The notes under the pieces: model-generated
Database searches by the model: none
What the model was told of the DNA's origin: nothing
Seen by the model: only the letters and a program-made list of their open reading frames with translations
Translations under genes and position numbers: made by a program
Part shown: positions 17,862-25,216 of the stretch, one piece after another
Numbering within the stretch: the first letter of the stretch is position 1
Layout: each line of letters starts with the position of its first letter
Origin: Barnesiella intestinihominis YIT 11860
Lineage (GTDB): Bacteria > Bacteroidota > Bacteroidia > Bacteroidales > Barnesiellaceae
Reading direction: 5' to 3'
DNA: 64,000 bases
NCBI RefSeq assembly: GCF_000296465.1
Contig: NZ_JH815206.1
Span: 234,200 to 298,199, forward strand

Positions 17862-19385
17862 ATGAAGAAGGTTACATTTTTAACGTGTGTACTTGCATTG
17901 TGTACAAGTACGATGTTTGCACAAACTTTGGAAGTAACGACGGCCGACATGGACCCGGTAGCAGCCGGTGGGTTGGTGTATGTGATTGATCATGCCGAAT
18001 CGGGCAGTGTCATCGAGTTTAATTTCGATGGAGAAGTGTTGGATTACGGTGAAGGAACCGGTATTGCCATCAAAGGAAAGAAGCTAACTTTTAACGGTAT
18101 CAATAAAAAGAATGGAAAACGAGTAACCATAAAAGGGTTGGAATCGTTGTTTACGGTCGGTGAAGCATCTGAGATTTCATTAAACGATCTTATCATCGAC
18201 GGTTTTAAGAATATTGCTATCCGATTGAGTGGCAATTCGACACTGAATGCTAATAACTGTCAGTTTTCGAATAATTACGAACCTCTTAGCAGTAAAGTCA
18301 ATAATGGCGGCGTGATAAGGGTGAGTGGTTCCAATGCTTTTTTGAAAAATTCCTTATTCCTCAAAAACAGATGCGGTGCTTCTTATGGAGGCGGTGCTGT
18401 TTGTGCTTATGGAGATTCGGAATTGCGTGTTGAAAATTGTTCTTTTGTGGAAAATGAAGGGGCTGCGGGTGGTGCCATAGGAGTAAATGCGACGGCAAAG
18501 AACCCGTCTCCCCGTGTTTATATTGCTAATTCTACATTTGCCAACAATACAGCAGACGATCGTGGTGGCGCTATTTATATGCAGACAGCGACCACTGTTG
18601 ATGTTTTTTCTCCGGTTATTGTAAATTGTACATTTGTCGGTAATTTGGGAAGCAATGGTGGTGCTCTTTGCGTATGGTCAAGATCAGCCACTACTATGAA
18701 GCCTACTTTCGTGAATAATTTGTTTGCTGAAAATTATAGCAATACGTGGATGGATGACGAATCGAGATTCGATATAGTTGCCTTTTATATGGCAGGACAA
18801 GTCGATGCTAATAACCAACCTTTGCCCCAAACTGTATTACCGGTTTGCAAGAACAATTTATACGTAGCTGCTTCTGACGGATTTTTTGCCGACGGTTCGA
18901 ATAAAGCCGTTAATTTCGATAGCGATGTCATTTTCGCCGCTACCGAACAAAATCCGTGGGACGAGGGAGATGAGAGCTATAATCACCAGACGAGTGTTCT
19001 TTCGGGCGATATGAAGGTTGCGATGATTGCAGAAAACAGTATTGCTTCGGGTGCAGGTATCGCCGTGGTAGATGGCGTGGAGATTCCCACGGTCGATCAA
19101 TTGGGTAATGCGCGTCCTGCTACTCCTTCGGTGGGAGCCGTAGAGTACTCTTCTTTGAGTGGTATCACAGGAAATGTAAAAGATGTTGTTCGCATTTGGA
19201 ATAGTGGGAATATCGTTTATGCAACGGGGTTGGATAAAACTGCTACCGCTAAGGTGTACAGTATGACCGGCGGATTGGTTTATGAAGGAATCATAGCCAA
19301 TCATTCGGCTTTGGAATTGCCGATAGAAGAAGGTGTTTATTTGATCGTTGTTGATAAAGCGATACAGAAACTTATCATAAAGTGA
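17862..19385 (+). CDS. Secreted right-handed beta-helix protein with sorting-like tail
   Basis: A 507-residue protein with a signal peptide ending at FAQ (near residue 21). Residues about 80-320 are parallel beta-helix coils with asparagine-ladder repeats of the kind NCxFxxNxxxxxGGAI (for example NCSFVENEGAAGGAIG and NSTFANNTADDRGGAIY). The family includes surface adhesins and glycan-acting lyases or hydrolases; no catalytic motif can be assigned. The last 65 residues (AKVYSMTGGLVYEGI, then GVYLIVVDKAIQKLIIK) form a tail like type IX sorting domains. Its position after three EEP enzymes suggests substrate binding or processing. A large hairpin follows the stop. Confidence 0.85.
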   Translation: MKKVTFLTCVLALCTSTMFAQTLEVTTADMDPVAAGGLVYVIDHAESGSVIEFNFDGEVLDYGEGTGIAIKGKKLTFNGINKKNGKRVTIKGLESLFTVGEASEISLNDLIIDGFKNIAIRLSGNSTLNANNCQFSNNYEPLSSKVNNGGVIRVSGSNAFLKNSLFLKNRCGASYGGGAVCAYGDSELRVENCSFVENEGAAGGAIGVNATAKNPSPRVYIANSTFANNTADDRGGAIYMQTATTVDVFSPVIVNCTFVGNLGSNGGALCVWSRSATTMKPTFVNNLFAENYSNTWMDDESRFDIVAFYMAGQVDANNQPLPQTVLPVCKNNLYVAASDGFFADGSNKAVNFDSDVIFAATEQNPWDEGDESYNHQTSVLSGDMKVAMIAENSIASGAGIAVVDGVEIPTVDQLGNARPATPSVGAVEYSSLSGITGNVKDVVRIWNSGNIVYATGLDKTATAKVYSMTGGLVYEGIIANHSALELPIEEGVYLIVVDKAIQKLIIK

Positions 19386-19406
19386 TAGATAGAGTATAGG
19401 TTCATG

Positions 19407-19490
19407 AAAATCGTGTCGTGAGTTGCTTCTGTTCTTACAAGAGATATTATGGAATATCGGGTCTGTAAGTGGTTCATGACACGATTTTTA
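19407..19490 (+). terminator. Branched hairpin, possible terminator or attenuator inside the locus
   Basis: An 11-bp closing stem (19407-19417 with 19478-19488) ending in TTTTTA, enclosing smaller stems (19434-19439 with 19464-19469; 19443-19448 with 19453-19458). It lies between the beta-helix gene and the first GH89 gene. No promoter was seen downstream, so partial read-through is likely. Confidence 0.6.
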
Positions 19491-19524
19491 TTCGGTAATA
19501 GGTTTAATTAAAAAAAATAATTCC

Positions 19525-21693
19525 ATGAAATACCACATATCAAGTAGTTTGTTTGTGCTTTTTTGTATCGTACTGTGTGCTTGTAACTCGTCTTCGGTCG
19601 AGAAAGACGGCATAATACAACCCGCTTTTGATTTAATCGAGCGGCAAATCGGGGAGAGAGCGGCCGGTATACAGTTGGAGGAGATAGCTCCTGAGAATGG
19701 AAAAGAGACTTTCGAGGTAGAGGCTAAAAATGGTATTCTCACGTTGAGAGGCAGCAGCTCGGTGGCTATTTGTTATGCGTTCCATACTTATTTACGAGAG
19801 GCTTGCTCGGCGATGAAAACATGGAGCGGGGAACATATGGAGTTGCCTGAGACTTGGCCCGATTTTGTTTTGAAAGAGCAGACTACGCCGTATGAGTACC
19901 GATATTTCTTGAATGTGTGTACCTTTGGTTATACAACTCCGTATTGGGATTGGGAACGCTGGGAAAAGGAAATCGACTGGATGGCTCTGCGGGGAGTCAA
20001 TATGCCGTTGGCTACCGTAGCGAGCGAGGCGATTGCCGAGCGAGTGTGGCTGAAAATGGGATTGAAAGAAGAGGATATACGGGCTTTTTTTACCGGCCCG
20101 GCACATTTGCCATGGCATCGTATGGGGAATCTGAATGGTTGGGACGGCCCGCTTACGAACGGTTGGCAGAAGGAGCAGATAAAACTGCAACACAAGATAT
20201 TGAATCGAATGCGAGAACTGGGTATGGATCCTATTGCTCCTGCATTTGCCGGCTTTGTACCTACTGCGTTTGCCGAACGACACCCCGAAATACAATTCAA
20301 ACATTTGGAATGGGGCGGATTCGATGAAAAATACAACGCTTATGTATTGCCTCCCGAGACTCCCTACTTTAAGGAGATAGGAAAACTTTTTATCGAAGAG
20401 TGGGAAAAAGAGTTTGGAAAGAATACTTACTATCTGTCGGATAGTTTCAATGAGATGAAATTGCCTGTCGCCGAGGGTGACGATGACGGGAAACACAAGT
20501 TATTGGCACAATACGGCGAATCTATATATCATTCGATTGCGGCCGGCAATCCCGATGCTGTTTGGGTAACGCAAGGCTGGACTTTCGGATATCAACACGA
20601 TTTTTGGGACAAGGCTAGCTTGCAGGCTTTGCTGAGTAGGGTTCCCGATGATAAAATGATTATTATCGATTTGGGAAACGATTATCCGAAATGGGTTTGG
20701 GGTACTGAACAAACATGGAAAAATCATGATGGTTTTTATGGGAAAAAATGGATATTCAGTTATGTGCCGAACTTTGGGGGAAAGACTCCGATGACGGGCG
20801 ATTTGCAGATGTATGCGACCTCTTCGGCCGAAGCTTTGCATAGTGCGAATGCCGGTAATTTGGTCGGGTTCGGTTCTGCTCCCGAAGGGCTTGAAAATAA
20901 CGAGGTCGTTTATGAATTGTTGGCCGATATGGGTTGGACGGCCGATTCGATAGATTTGGATTCTTGGCTGCCCGTTTATTGTAAGGCTCGTTACGGCGGT
21001 TGCCCGGCGGCTATGGATAGTGCTTGGCAGCGGTTCAAGGAAACAGCTTATAGCTCGTTGTATTCTTACCCCCGGTTTACTTGGCAAACGGTTGTCCCGG
21101 ATACCCGCCGAATCAGTAAGTTGGACGTGAGCGATTCGTTCTTGCAAGGTGTCGAACTGTTTTTGTCGTGTGCCGATAGTTTGGAATCGTCGCCGCTGTA
21201 TGTGAATGATGCCATTGAATATGCTTCTTATTATTTGGCTGCCAAAGCTGATGATTGTTATAAACGGGCTTTGAAAGAAGATTCTTTGGGGAACCGGGTG
21301 GCGGCCATGCAGCAGTTGGATCGTTCGGTCGAGATTCTTTTAGATGTGGATAAGTTGTTGGCCTCGCATCCGTTGTATCGACTGGAAGAGTGGGTGGATA
21401 TGGCTCGCGATTGGGGGAAAACGGATTTGGAGAAAGATGCCTATGAGGCTAATGCCAAGCGGTTGATTACGACATGGGGTGGTTTCCAAGAAGATTATGC
21501 CGCCCGGTTTTGGAGCGGGTTGATAAAGGATTATTATATTCCCCGTATGAAGTTGTATTTTTCGGAACAGCGGGCCGATTTGGACCGTTGGGAGGAAAAT
21601 TGGATAAAAGCTCCGTGGCACAATACCTCTACGTCGTTCGAAGATCCGTTACAAAGCGCGATTAAATTGGTCGAACGATATAAAGGGGAATAG
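19525..21693 (+). CDS. Alpha-N-acetylglucosaminidase, GH89 (first copy)
   Basis: A 722-residue NAGLU-like enzyme removing terminal alpha-linked GlcNAc. The signal peptide has a lipobox with Cys20 (VLCAC), so it is lipid-anchored. A small N-terminal domain (to about 110) precedes the (beta/alpha)8 catalytic domain (RYFLNVCTFGYTTPYWDW, MALRGVNMPLA, GPAHLPWHRMGN) and an all-helical C-terminal domain. The two catalytic glutamates of the family fit E310 (FNEMK) and E454 (APEGLEN), close to the human pair E316/E446. No carbohydrate-binding modules are present. It shares architecture with the second copy at 25217 but is clearly diverged, suggesting different linkages or locations. Confidence 0.94.
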   Translation: MKYHISSSLFVLFCIVLCACNSSSVEKDGIIQPAFDLIERQIGERAAGIQLEEIAPENGKETFEVEAKNGILTLRGSSSVAICYAFHTYLREACSAMKTWSGEHMELPETWPDFVLKEQTTPYEYRYFLNVCTFGYTTPYWDWERWEKEIDWMALRGVNMPLATVASEAIAERVWLKMGLKEEDIRAFFTGPAHLPWHRMGNLNGWDGPLTNGWQKEQIKLQHKILNRMRELGMDPIAPAFAGFVPTAFAERHPEIQFKHLEWGGFDEKYNAYVLPPETPYFKEIGKLFIEEWEKEFGKNTYYLSDSFNEMKLPVAEGDDDGKHKLLAQYGESIYHSIAAGNPDAVWVTQGWTFGYQHDFWDKASLQALLSRVPDDKMIIIDLGNDYPKWVWGTEQTWKNHDGFYGKKWIFSYVPNFGGKTPMTGDLQMYATSSAEALHSANAGNLVGFGSAPEGLENNEVVYELLADMGWTADSIDLDSWLPVYCKARYGGCPAAMDSAWQRFKETAYSSLYSYPRFTWQTVVPDTRRISKLDVSDSFLQGVELFLSCADSLESSPLYVNDAIEYASYYLAAKADDCYKRALKEDSLGNRVAAMQQLDRSVEILLDVDKLLASHPLYRLEEWVDMARDWGKTDLEKDAYEANAKRLITTWGGFQEDYAARFWSGLIKDYYIPRMKLYFSEQRADLDRWEENWIKAPWHNTSTSFEDPLQSAIKLVERYKGE

Positions 21694-21735
21694 GTCTTAT
21701 TTTTATTAACTTTGGAATGTTTTGGAGCGAGAGTG

Positions 21736-22881
21736 ATGAAAAGGGTAATTTTGGCTTTTGATTCTTTCAAAGGATGTGCGAGTTCGCAGGAGATCGCAGC
21801 CTCTGCGCGGCAGGGGATTACCGACGTGTTTCCCGAATGTGCGGTGGTGGTAGTGCCTGTGGCCGATGGGGGTGAAGGTACGGTCGAGGCGATTTGCTCG
21901 AATATGTCCGTCGAGCGGGTATCGTGCCGTGTCCACGATCCTCTTATGAATCCGATGGAAGCGGCATACGGAATTACTTCTAATGGATCGACCGCTATAT
22001 TGGAAATGGCAGCTGCAAGCGGTTTGCCTTTGATTCCGCAAGAAAAACGAAATCCTTTGCTCACGACTACATGGGGAACCGGTGAGATGATTGCCGATGC
22101 GTTGCAGCGGGGGTGTCGTCGCATTGTCATGGGTATCGGTGGCAGCGCCACTAACGACGCAGGTATCGGTTTGTTGGCGGCGTTGGGTTATCGTTTTTTG
22201 GACGAGCGGGGCGAGGAGCTTCCTCCTGTTGGCGAAAGTTTGGGAAAGATTGCCCGGGTGGACGGTTCTTCGGCTAACAAATTGTTATGTGAAACTTCTT
22301 TTACGATAGCTTGCGATGTAAATAATCCTTTTTACGGTAGTCGCGGAGCTGCCGCTGTTTACGCTCCCCAAAAGGGTGCTTCTCCCGATGAAGTCGATTT
22401 TTTGGAAAAGGGAATGATTCATTATGCGCAAGTGATAAAGGAGACGAGGCAGATGGATATTTCGGAAATTCCGGGAGCCGGTGCGGCCGGAGGTTTGGGT
22501 GGCGGCGTGTTGCCATTCTTGAATGCCGAGTTACAATCGGGGATTGATATTGTTTTGGATATGCTCCGTTTCAGGGAGACGATACAGGGAGCCGATTTGA
22601 TTTTTACCGGTGAAGGGAAATTGGACAAACAGACCGGTATGGGCAAAGCATTGGGCGGAATTTTGCATTATGCGAAAGAGGAGGCTGTCCCGGTAATTGC
22701 CATAGGCGGCTGTGTGGAGGCGTGCGAAATATTGAACGAGATGGGATTTGCCAGTATTTTTTCCATACAGACGGCTCCGGTTTCTTTGCAGGAGGCAATG
22801 GATCGGGATTTTGCTTTGAAGAATATAAGGCAGGTTGTCACACAGATTATGCGAACCATTCAAATAGGGACACATGGATAG
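21736..22881 (+). CDS. Glycerate kinase
   Basis: A 381-residue kinase of the GckA/GarK-type glycerate kinase family, phosphorylating glycerate to phosphoglycerate in the cytoplasm. The N-terminus ILAFDSFKGCASSQEIA is the family signature, followed by PVADGGEGTVEAI and GGSATNDAGIGLLAALG. ATG 21736 matches the family start, although the frame is open to 21712. It overlaps the GntP gene by 8 bases, giving a transport-plus-kinase pair. Its presence in the middle of a glycan locus is unusual and suggests that glycerate or a related acid is released from, or accompanies, the substrate. Confidence 0.93.
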   Translation: MKRVILAFDSFKGCASSQEIAASARQGITDVFPECAVVVVPVADGGEGTVEAICSNMSVERVSCRVHDPLMNPMEAAYGITSNGSTAILEMAAASGLPLIPQEKRNPLLTTTWGTGEMIADALQRGCRRIVMGIGGSATNDAGIGLLAALGYRFLDERGEELPPVGESLGKIARVDGSSANKLLCETSFTIACDVNNPFYGSRGAAAVYAPQKGASPDEVDFLEKGMIHYAQVIKETRQMDISEIPGAGAAGGLGGGVLPFLNAELQSGIDIVLDMLRFRETIQGADLIFTGEGKLDKQTGMGKALGGILHYAKEEAVPVIAIGGCVEACEILNEMGFASIFSIQTAPVSLQEAMDRDFALKNIRQVVTQIMRTIQIGTHG

Positions 22882-24127
22882 TACGGTAGGTGCATTAATC
22901 GGATTGCTGGTGTCGATATTCTTGATAATCAAGAAAGTTTCACCGGCTTATAGCCTTATTTTGGGCGCTTTGATCGGTGGTTTGGCCGGAGGCTTCTCCT
23001 TGGAAGAAGTCGTTGTGTCGATGACCGAGGGCGTGAAAGATGTCTCTTCGGCTGTGTTGCGTATCCTGACGGCGGGGGTATTGTCGGGTGTTCTGATAAA
23101 AACAGGGGCTGCAATGACTATTTCAAATGCGATAATCAGGTTTTGGGGTGAGAAACGTGTCTATTTGGCTTTGGCGTTTGCCACGATGTTGTTGTGTGCG
23201 GTAGGCGTTTTTATCGATGTAGCGGTGATAACGGTAGCTCCGGTTGCATTGTCTATCGGTCGGAGGTTGGGGATTCCTACTCCGCAACTGCTGCTTGTGA
23301 TGATAGGCGGAGGGAAAAGCGGAAATATTATTTCGCCCAATCCCAACACGATTATTGCGGCCGAGAATTTTGGAGCCGATTTGCCCTCGGTTATGTTTGC
23401 CAATATTATACCGGCCATAATAGGTTTGTTGTTTACCGTGTTCGTGATAGCTCGTTTTTTCCCGGTGAAACCTTGTAAGGTCCATACCGATGAGGAGGAG
23501 ATGGGAAACGACGATGGATTACCTTCGTTATGGAGTAGTTTGGTGGCTCCCGTCGTGACTATTTTCCTGTTGGCTTTACGACCTTTGTGTGGTATCACCG
23601 TAGACCCTTTGGTAGCTCTTCCGGCAGGTGGATTGTGCGGATTGATATGTATGCGGCAATGGAAAAATGCATTGCCGAGTATCGAATTCGGTTTACAGAA
23701 AATGTCGGTGATAGCCGTGTTGTTGATCGGTACAGGGACTATTGCCGGCGTGATTAAAGATTCGACTTTGAAAGATTATATCTTGGCCATGTTGGATCAT
23801 GTGAGTATGGGAAAGGATATGATTGCTCCTATTTCCGGTATTTTAATGTCTGCCGCTACGGCTTCGACTACGGCGGGAGCTACGTTGGCTTCTGCCTCTT
23901 TTGCCGATACGATTTTAGCAGTGGGCGTTTCGTCGATATGGGGTGCGGCGATGGTTAATGCCGGGTCTACCGTACTGGATCATTTGCCTCACGGGTCGTT
24001 TTTCCATGCTACGGGAGGGGTTTGCGATTTGACGTTTAGAGACCGGTTGAAACTGATTCCTTATGAAACACTTATCGGAGCCGTGTTAACTCTATTCTCG
24101 ATTATAATGTATTGGATATGTCGTTGA
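22874..24127 (+). CDS. GntP family permease
   Basis: An inner-membrane proton symporter of 417 residues with about 12 membrane segments, in the gluconate/glycerate permease family. Family features include the glycine-rich GGGKSGNIISPNPNTIIAA segment and the C-terminal STVLDHLPHGSFFHATGGV. It overlaps glycerate kinase by 8 bases and the next gene by 10 bases, so translation is probably coupled. By association it would bring glycerate (or another hydroxy acid) into the cell. The exact substrate of GntP members cannot be read from sequence. Confidence 0.93.
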   Translation: MDSTVGALIGLLVSIFLIIKKVSPAYSLILGALIGGLAGGFSLEEVVVSMTEGVKDVSSAVLRILTAGVLSGVLIKTGAAMTISNAIIRFWGEKRVYLALAFATMLLCAVGVFIDVAVITVAPVALSIGRRLGIPTPQLLLVMIGGGKSGNIISPNPNTIIAAENFGADLPSVMFANIIPAIIGLLFTVFVIARFFPVKPCKVHTDEEEMGNDDGLPSLWSSLVAPVVTIFLLALRPLCGITVDPLVALPAGGLCGLICMRQWKNALPSIEFGLQKMSVIAVLLIGTGTIAGVIKDSTLKDYILAMLDHVSMGKDMIAPISGILMSAATASTTAGATLASASFADTILAVGVSSIWGAAMVNAGSTVLDHLPHGSFFHATGGVCDLTFRDRLKLIPYETLIGAVLTLFSIIMYWICR

Positions 24128-25212
24128 CGAGAACTTCTAAACGGTTGGTTTCATTGGACGTGTTGAGGGGAATTACCGTTTGCGGCATGATTCTCGTCAA
24201 CAATGCAGGGGCGTGCGGATATGCATATGCTCCTTTGAAACATGCGAAATGGGACGGATTTACACCGGCCGATCTTGTTTTTCCTGCCTTCATGTTTATC
24301 ATGGGAGTCTCTATTTATTTGTCGCTCAATAAATCGAATTTCGATTGGCGGATTTCGATTGCCCGAATCCTGCGGCGCACGGTATTGATTTTCATGTCGG
24401 GTGTCGCCCTCAAATGGATTTTGGCGTTTATTGCTACCGGGGAATACAATACGCTTGAAAATTTACGGATTATGGGTGTATTGCAGCGACTGGGAATCTG
24501 TTACGGGATTGTAGCTCTTTTGGCCGTGACTGTTCGTCATCGTTTGTTCCCGACGATTATCGCCGTTTTGCTTGTCGGGTATTATTTGTTGCAACTTTTC
24601 GGGAACGGATTTGAGAAATGTGCCGGGAATATTGTCTCTATGGTCGATTATGCCGTGTTGGGAAAATCTCATATGTATTTGGGCGGAGCTCAATTCGTCG
24701 ACCCCGAAGGGGTATTGAGTACGATTCCGGCAATAGCTCAGGTGATGATAGGATTTCTTTGCGGAAAAGTTATCGTCGGGGAAAAAGAGATACGTTCACA
24801 AATCGTGAAGTTGGCGGTTTGGGGTACATCGATGTTCGTTATCGGGTATTTGTGGAGCTATGCCGCTCCTTTGAACAAACGGCTGTGGTCTCCGAGTTTC
24901 GTTTTGGTAACTTGCGGTATCACCTCTCTGATTTTTGCGACACTCATTTATATTATCGACGATTCGAAGAGGACGCGCTGGTCGTTTCCGTTCTTGGTAG
25001 TAGGCGTAAATCCGTTGTCGATTTATATATTCAGCGAAATTGCCGGAGGGTTATTCCGTAAACTCCAATGGACGACAATATCGTTCGAAGGAATATGGCA
25101 GCCTCTTTTCGGGAATTGCGGAGGCAGTTTGGCCTATGCGCTCGCCTTTCTTATGTTTAATTGGCTCATTGCCTTTTTCTTGTACAAAAAGCATATTTAT
25201 ATCAAATTATAG
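24118..25212 (+). CDS. HGSNAT-like transmembrane acetyltransferase (DUF5009 type)
   Basis: A 364-residue membrane protein with about 10 membrane segments. It is related to heparan-alpha-glucosaminide N-acetyltransferase, which moves acetyl from cytoplasmic acetyl-CoA to terminal alpha-glucosamine on the far side of the membrane. Signatures are SLDVLRGITVCGMILVNN near residues 12-29, then HAKWDGFTPADLVFPAFMF with H42 in the place of the family active-site histidine, IMGVLQRLGICYG, and GVLSTIPAIAQ. ATG 24118 is used because it fits the family N-terminus; it overlaps gntP by 10 bases. Four bases separate it from the second GH89 gene. Bacterial members may act on other acceptors, so N-acetylation of glucosamine is inference. 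Confidence 0.88.
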   Translation: MSLTRTSKRLVSLDVLRGITVCGMILVNNAGACGYAYAPLKHAKWDGFTPADLVFPAFMFIMGVSIYLSLNKSNFDWRISIARILRRTVLIFMSGVALKWILAFIATGEYNTLENLRIMGVLQRLGICYGIVALLAVTVRHRLFPTIIAVLLVGYYLLQLFGNGFEKCAGNIVSMVDYAVLGKSHMYLGGAQFVDPEGVLSTIPAIAQVMIGFLCGKVIVGEKEIRSQIVKLAVWGTSMFVIGYLWSYAAPLNKRLWSPSFVLVTCGITSLIFATLIYIIDDSKRTRWSFPFLVVGVNPLSIYIFSEIAGGLFRKLQWTTISFEGIWQPLFGNCGGSLAYALAFLMFNWLIAFFLYKKHIYIKL

Positions 25213-25216
25213 AAAG

